Shown here: positions 59,760 to 64,000 of the stretch, piece by piece
How positions within the stretch are numbered: position 1 is the first letter of the stretch
Layout: the number at the start of each line of letters is the position of its first letter
Assembly (NCBI RefSeq): GCF_030362795.1
Contig: NZ_JAUCBM010000003.1
Span: forward strand, 186,001-250,000
Reading direction: 5' to 3'
DNA: 64,000 bases
DNA from: Pseudochrobactrum kiredjianiae
GTDB taxonomy: Bacteria > Pseudomonadota > Alphaproteobacteria > Rhizobiales > Rhizobiaceae
Notes under the pieces: generated by a model
Told to the model about the DNA's origin: nothing
Databases searched by the model: none
What the model saw: the letters and a program-made list of their open reading frames with translations, nothing else
Position numbers and translations under genes: made by a program

Positions 59760-59966
59760 TTGTTAGTTTTTTGCGATGATTTTTGTACGAAAATAACGAA
59801 ATTTACACTCGTCTCGCAACAATGTGAATAAAAGGTCAGCATTGCTGACATATTTTGCTTGTTTTGTTGTGAAATACGCATAAGGTGATACCCAAAGGTA
59901 CACAGCTTTTGGTTAAGTATTATGGTCTATTCCATGGCATCTTTTTGAATTGATAAGGAACTCCCC

Positions 59967-61184
59967 ATGTTGGATTGGGAAAAAATATTCGCAACACGCT
60001 CCTCGCGTATGAAAGCGTCTGAAATTCGTGAATTGTTGAAACTGCTTGAGCGTCCGGATATTATTTCTTTCGCTGGCGGTATTCCTGATCCGAAGCTGTT
60101 TCCGGCGGAAGAATTTAAAGAAGCATATGCTGATATTTTCGCTTCCGGAAAATCCGATGCGGCGCTGCAATATTCGGTGAGTGAAGGCTATAAGCCGCTG
60201 CGCGAATGGCTGCAGGGTGAAATGGCTAAACTTGGTGTGCCTTGCACTGCGGATAATATTTTCATCACATCCGGCTCACAGCAGGCACTGGATTATCTGG
60301 GCAAGCTGTTCCTGTCGCCAAATGATACGGCGCTGGTTGTTCGTCCGACCTATCTCGGTGCGTTGCAGGCTTTCAATGCCTATGAGCCGACCTATGATGA
60401 TCTGCAGCCAAACGGCAATCGCACTCCGGCTTCCTATGAAGAAGCTGCTGCGAGTGCCGGTGGTAAAGTGAAATTTGCGTATTTCTCAGCAGATTTCAGC
60501 AATCCGACCGGTGAAACCATTGATCGAGAAGGCCGTGAAAAGCTGATTGATCTGGGCGATGAAATGGATATCGCACTGATCGAAGATGCTGCCTATCAGT
60601 ATCTGCGTTTCGACGGCACGCCGATCCCGCCGGTTCTGGCGCTGGAAATCGAGCGCAAAGGTTCGATTGAAAATACCCGTACCATCTATTCCGGTAGTTT
60701 TTCCAAGACACTGGCACCGGGTCTGCGTGTTGGCTATGTTGTGGCCAATGCGACAGTTATCCGTAAACTGGTGCTGATGAAGCAGGCTGCTGATCTGCAT
60801 TCTTCAACCATCAATCAGCTGGCTGTGCATCATGTTGCTGCCAATGGTTTTGATGCGCAGATTGCTAAGATCAAGGCTGTATATTCCCATCGCCGCAACA
60901 AAATGCTCGAAGCGCTGGATAAATATATGCCGAAATCCGCCACATGGACAAAGCCTGAGGGCGGTATGTTCATCTGGGTGACCCTGCCGGATTATATGAA
61001 CGGCGCTGATCTGCTTGCCGCGGCCATTGAGACTGAAAAAGTCGCTTTTGTACCAGGTAAAGCATTCCATGCCGATGGCAGTGGTGCCAATACAGTGCGT
61101 TTGGCCTATTCCTGTGCCAATGATGAGATGATTGAAGAGGGCATTAAACGCCTTGGCAATCTGATCCGTGCACATCAGAAATAA
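59967..61184 (+). CDS. PLP-dependent aminotransferase (fold type I, 2-aminoadipate/aromatic transaminase-like)
   Basis: A 405-residue cytosolic aminotransferase without a GntR domain. It opens RSSRMKASEIRELLKLLERP, has FAGGIPDPKLFP and FITSGSQQALDYLGKLFL, the aspartate/tyrosine IEDAAYQYLRF, and the PLP lysine in SGSFSKTLAPGLRVGY. It resembles LysN/KAT-type or valine-pyruvate-type transaminases; the substrate is not clear. TAAGGA lies upstream of the ATG. A terminator separates it from the binding protein gene. Confidence 0.9.
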   Translation: MLDWEKIFATRSSRMKASEIRELLKLLERPDIISFAGGIPDPKLFPAEEFKEAYADIFASGKSDAALQYSVSEGYKPLREWLQGEMAKLGVPCTADNIFITSGSQQALDYLGKLFLSPNDTALVVRPTYLGALQAFNAYEPTYDDLQPNGNRTPASYEEAAASAGGKVKFAYFSADFSNPTGETIDREGREKLIDLGDEMDIALIEDAAYQYLRFDGTPIPPVLALEIERKGSIENTRTIYSGSFSKTLAPGLRVGYVVANATVIRKLVLMKQAADLHSSTINQLAVHHVAANGFDAQIAKIKAVYSHRRNKMLEALDKYMPKSATWTKPEGGMFIWVTLPDYMNGADLLAAAIETEKVAFVPGKAFHADGSGANTVRLAYSCANDEMIEEGIKRLGNLIRAHQK

Positions 61185-61204
61185 TAATATCTGTTGAAGT
61201 TGGA

Positions 61205-61234
61205 AAAGCCGGAGCCTTGCTCCGGCTTTTTTAT
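61205..61234 (+). terminator. Terminator after the aminotransferase gene
   Basis: AAAAGCCGGAGC and GCTCCGGCTTTT arms around CTT, then T-run. Confidence 0.89.
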
Positions 61235-61249
61235 GTCTTCAGGGCAGAG

Positions 61250-61330
61250 TTTCAGCCGAAGCATATCGCCGTTAAATGGATGTATTTAACGGCGATATGC
61301 TTCAGCACTTAACTTGCTGAATTTGCGGCT
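61250..61330. repeat. Second dispersed repeat family, copy with a perfect 17-bp palindrome
   Basis: GCATATCGCCGTTAAAT (61261-61277) and ATTTAACGGCGATATGC (61284-61300) are perfect complements around GGATGT; the stem extends by GAA/TTC-type pairs outward. The right flank TTCAGCACTTAACTTGCTGAA parallels the copy at 44380-44450. The rest of the gap before the binding protein gene has no other feature. Confidence 0.75.
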
Positions 61331-61448
61331 TTCTTTATAAAAGATACTTGGATTTAGCGGGCAATGCTGTAGCTTGGATACGCAATAATTTTATGTGTCT
61401 GAGTCCGGATAATGGTGAGCGGTTCAGGCGGAGAATGAGGGGAAACTC

Positions 61449-63068
61449 ATGACTATAATTAAAAAATATACGCTGGCTTTGGCCTGTGCATCCGTACTTG
61501 GTATGGCTGCTGGTGCTTATGCCGCAACACCGGCCAATACGCTGGTTGTGGCTATGGCCATTGACGACGTGATTTCTCTCGATCCGGCAGAAATTTTCGA
61601 AATCACCACATCAGAGATTCTGACAAACACCTATGAGCGCCTGATCACAACCGATCCGAAAGACCCGACCAAGATCATCCCGCAGGTCGCTGAAAGCTGG
61701 ACGATCTCTGAAGACGGCAAGACCATTACTTTTAAAATCAAGCAGGGGCTGAAGTTTGCCTCCGGCAATCCGCTGACAGCGCAGGATGCGGTTTATTCCC
61801 TGCATCGCGCAATCAAACTTGATCTGAGCCCTGCATTTATCATCAGCCAGTTTGGTTTGAATAAAGACAATGTCGATAAGCTGGTGACCGCGCCGGATGA
61901 TTATACCGTTGTGTTTTCTACGGAAGAAACCTTCGCGCCAAGCTTCGTGCTCAATGCGCTGTCTTCCAGTGTTGCTTCTATCGTCGACAGTAAGCTGGTT
62001 GAGGAACATGCGGTCAAGGTTGAGAAAACCGATGCTAAGCCTTTTGATACGGATTTCGGCTATGATTGGCTGAAGCGCAATTATGCGGGTTCGGGTGTCT
62101 ACAGCCTGAAAGAATGGCGTCCGAATGAGGTTATTCTGCTGGATCGTAATGAAAATTATAGCGGCACAAAACCGGCTGTTGAGCGTGCTATTTATCGTCA
62201 TGTGAAAGAAAGCATGTCACAGCGTCTGCTGTTGCAGGCCGGTGATATTGACGTTGCCCGTAATCTGGAGCCGGGTGATATTGAAGAACTTGCTAAAAGC
62301 AGCGATTTCAATGTGCTAAGTGCTCCTAAAGGCCGCACTTACTATCTGACAGCCAACCAGAATGTGCCAAACCTTGCCAAGCTGGAAGTGCGTCAGGCGA
62401 TGAAATATCTCGTCGATTATGATGCGATTGAAAATACGCTGATTAAAGGTATCGGCCGCACACATCAGTCATTCCTGCCGCTTGGTATGTTTGGCGCGAT
62501 TGATGACAAGCCGTTCAAGCTGGATGTTGATAAAGCCAAGCAGTTACTTGCTGATGCGGGTCTGCAAGATGGTTTCAGCGTGACGCTTGATGTGCGTAAT
62601 ACACAGCCAGGTGTTGGTATTGCGGAAAGCATTCAGCAGACTTTTGCCAAAGCCGGTATCAAAGTTGAGCTGTTGCAGGGCGATGGCAAGCTGACTACTA
62701 CGAAGGTTCGCGCCCGTAAACATGAGCTTTCATTGGGTATCTGGGGCCCCGATTATTGGGATCCGCATACCAATGCTTCGACCTTCTCCTATAATCCGGA
62801 TAATGGCGAAGATGTTTCGATGAAAACGACAGCATGGCGCAGTTCGTGGGATATTCCGGAAATGTCCAAGGAAACTATGGATGCTGCAAAGGAAACTGAC
62901 ACTGCAAAGCGCGAGCAGATGTATCATAAAATCCAGAAGGATTTTCAGGAGACCAGCCCGTTCGTCATGCTCTATCAGCAGATCGAAACTGCTGTTGCTG
63001 CTAAAAACGTGAAGAATTTCAATATGGTTGCTGATGCCAACTATATTACAGAGGTCAGCAAAGACTAA
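61449..63068 (+). CDS. ABC transporter substrate-binding protein (peptide/oligopeptide family 5)
   Basis: Periplasmic solute-binding protein of the DppA/OppA class, 539 residues. A signal peptide (YTLALACASVLGMAAGAYA, cleavage near ATPAN) precedes the family 5 fold: TYERLITTDPKDP, VAESWTISEDGKTITFKIKQGLKF and the DAVYSLHRAI segment. No permease or ATPase genes follow, so it is an orphan or the rest of the operon is elsewhere. The ligand is unknown; opines, peptides or nickel are family options. Confidence 0.9.
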   Translation: MTIIKKYTLALACASVLGMAAGAYAATPANTLVVAMAIDDVISLDPAEIFEITTSEILTNTYERLITTDPKDPTKIIPQVAESWTISEDGKTITFKIKQGLKFASGNPLTAQDAVYSLHRAIKLDLSPAFIISQFGLNKDNVDKLVTAPDDYTVVFSTEETFAPSFVLNALSSSVASIVDSKLVEEHAVKVEKTDAKPFDTDFGYDWLKRNYAGSGVYSLKEWRPNEVILLDRNENYSGTKPAVERAIYRHVKESMSQRLLLQAGDIDVARNLEPGDIEELAKSSDFNVLSAPKGRTYYLTANQNVPNLAKLEVRQAMKYLVDYDAIENTLIKGIGRTHQSFLPLGMFGAIDDKPFKLDVDKAKQLLADAGLQDGFSVTLDVRNTQPGVGIAESIQQTFAKAGIKVELLQGDGKLTTTKVRARKHELSLGIWGPDYWDPHTNASTFSYNPDNGEDVSMKTTAWRSSWDIPEMSKETMDAAKETDTAKREQMYHKIQKDFQETSPFVMLYQQIETAVAAKNVKNFNMVADANYITEVSKD

Positions 63069-63091
63069 TTTTCTGTACCTTTTTAAATAAG

Positions 63092-63133
63092 ACAACGCCC
63101 CTTCAGATTTAGGTCTGAAGGGGCGTTATTTTT
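63092..63133. terminator. Terminator between the binding protein gene and the BA14K-like gene
   Basis: AACGCCCCTTCAGA and TCTGAAGGGGCGTT arms around TTTAGG, then ATTTTTTA. It serves the two convergent genes. Confidence 0.88.
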
Positions 63134-63139
63134 TAAAGC

Positions 63140-63568
63140 TCAGAAAGGAGAGTTACAGGTTTTGCGGACACCGGCAAAAGGCTGATAACTGTTATCGGAA
63201 GCGCGATAAGAGCGGTACTGGTTACTGCACCATTGCATGTGGTTGGTGTTATCGCTGGTGCCTGAGGATGTTGCGGAGCCGATACGCGATGTGGCGCCGC
63301 GCTGTATCAGCGGATCGCCGTTCTTGTAATTCAGCACACCTTCTTCGGTGTAATAAGAGCCGCTTTCTTTGCAGAGCGTTGAGCCATAGCAATTGCGGGA
63401 GGCTGGATCAGTGCGATTACCACCGGCAATACCGCCGATAATCAGCATTCTTGTCGGGTTGAGCGAGGGAATGCCGCCGCCGATCTGGCTACCGCCAGCA
63501 TAGGCTGAAGCGCCTGAAAGCAAAGCAAAGCTCAGCGCTAAAGCAGACTTTAAAATGAATCTGGACAT
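63140..63568 (-). CDS. Small secreted protein with a BA14K-like C-terminus
   Basis: A 142-residue protein. Signal peptide ([24 protein letters not shown]) is clear, giving the ATG at 63568; the frame is open for 68 more codons upstream but runs through a repeat and is not supported. The middle is glycine/serine/threonine-rich with two cysteines (RNCYGSTLC). The last ~30 residues ([20 protein letters not shown] then [10 protein letters not shown]) match the pattern W-C-x-x-(R/Q)-Y-R-S-Y of the BA14K family, known from Brucella as immunoreactive and lectin-like. Function here is inferred only. Confidence 0.75.
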   Translation of the reverse strand: MSRFILKSALALSFALLSGASAYAGGSQIGGGIPSLNPTRMLIIGGIAGGNRTDPASRNCYGSTLCKESGSYYTEEGVLNYKNGDPLIQRGATSRIGSATSSGTSDNTNHMQWCSNQYRSYRASDNSYQPFAGVRKTCNSPF

Positions 63569-63603
63569 GGCAATATCCGTTCGTAATTTAGTAAAACTAC
63601 CTT

Positions 63604-63708
63604 TTAGAGCGCGTTTCGATCTGATTAAATCAGATCGGCGCTCTGACACACTGATTTGACGCGCATCTTGTCCGAAAACCGTTTCACCCTTTTCGGGATG
63701 CTCTCTTA
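63604..63708. repeat. Full-length dispersed palindromic repeat near the right edge
   Basis: Begins TAGAGCG and ends CTCTTA. Contains GATCTGATTAAATCAGATC (a near-perfect palindrome) and CGCATCTTGTCCGAAAACCG..TTTTCGGGATGC, the half seen before ftsZ. About 105 bp, the size of Bru-RS-type elements. The rest to 63848 shows no other feature. Confidence 0.75.
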
Positions 63709-63848
63709 TATAGCTATAAAATGCCGCCAATTTAAGGTGCAGGAACATTGCCACAAAAATGTTACCGGCCATATCAGAGATTGCAATTCAGTTGATGCTG
63801 TTTAGGTTGGGGTGAGCAGTCGCTGATGAACGCAATGATGGTACAATA

Positions 63849-64000
63849 ATGTCTGAAATGATTTCTGCGCAGGGTGAACAGGCACGTGATAATGCTTCAG
63901 CCGAAAAGCCTGTTCTATTTACACTGGCGACATTCAATATTGAAAATCTGATGCGGCGGTTTGATTTTACCGGCTATCGCAATGAGAGCCGTCAGGATCG
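63849..64000 (+). CDS. Endonuclease/exonuclease/phosphatase family protein (5' end only)
   Basis: The window ends inside this gene. Fifty codons are visible: MSEMISAQGEQARDNASAEK then the family opening FTLATFNIENLMRRFDF, in which the Asn of FNIENL is the first metal-site residue of the EEP fold. Substrate cannot be told. GCAATGATGGTACAATAATG precedes the start; the ribosome site is not obvious. Confidence 0.8.
   Translation, partial: MSEMISAQGEQARDNASAEKPVLFTLATFNIENLMRRFDFTGYRNESRQD

Overview
The window is chromosomal DNA of an alphaproteobacterium of the order Hyphomicrobiales (Rhizobiales), most like the family Brucellaceae. The evidence is the dcw order murD-ftsW-murG-murC-murB-ddl-ftsQ-ftsA-ftsZ-lpxC-bamD-recN-ligA, a long-tailed FtsZ, a circularly permuted two-piece tmRNA, an alpha-type SspB, a BA14K-like secreted protein, and small dispersed palindromic repeats of the kind common in Brucella and its relatives. 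The base composition looks less GC-rich than Brucella itself. The genus is not settled; a Pseudochrobactrum- or Ochrobactrum-like organism is an inference. I see no rRNA, tRNA, insertion sequence, prophage or CRISPR array.

Layout. 1-16.6 kb: peptidoglycan precursor and division genes (mraY end, murD, ftsW, murG, murC, murB, ddl, ftsQ, ftsA, ftsZ), then lpxC, bamD and recN, all on the plus strand, several with stop/start overlaps. 16.6-20.1 kb: ligA and the branched-chain amino acid exporter pair azlC/azlD. 20.1-23.7 kb, minus strand: an M24 aminopeptidase P, prmA, a SCO family protein and an unlisted 59-residue membrane protein before it. 23.8-26.7 kb: a hexapeptide acyltransferase, creA and mntH, the last with a probable manganese-responsive operator. 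26.8-32.2 kb, minus strand: a dicarboxylate/amino acid symporter, a UvrD helicase carrying an in-frame insertion, and an unusual kinase-like protein. 32.4-36.4 kb: a very large AsmA family protein preceded by a phased palindrome array. 36.4-39.6 kb: a ribbon-helix-helix protein, a DUF4169 protein and SspB on the minus strand, an MFS exporter, then the tmRNA gene on the minus strand. 39.9-46.1 kb: DUF2853, thyA, folA, hflK, hflC, DUF2065 and a DegP-type protease. 46.1-49.4 kb: acetyltransferase and serB (minus), miaA and a degenerate GGDEF protein. 49.6-52.2 kb: a branched-chain leader peptide and attenuator followed by ilvB-ilvH. 52.5-64 kb: a 5'-truncated LysE gene, a RecD-like helicase, pdxJ, kup, a TetR regulator, ilvC, an acetyltransferase, an aminotransferase, a peptide-type ABC binding protein, a BA14K-like secreted protein and the start of an endonuclease/exonuclease/phosphatase gene.

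How the genes connect. The left third builds and divides the envelope. tmRNA and SspB, about 2 kb apart, serve ribosome rescue and delivery of tagged proteins to ClpXP; HflKC and DegP add membrane and periplasmic protein quality control. ilvB/ilvH and ilvC are split by about 6 kb but belong to the same pathway, which AzlCD may drain by export.

The most interesting non-gene signals are a 58-bp tandem copy of the murC 3' end, a 27-28 bp phased palindrome array before the asmA start, the ilv leader peptide with an IILVV run, an insertion inside uvrD, two dispersed repeat families (one of which supplies the stop codons of two genes), and the permuted tmRNA. I found no convincing wholly new multigene system; this is mostly a core-genome window.
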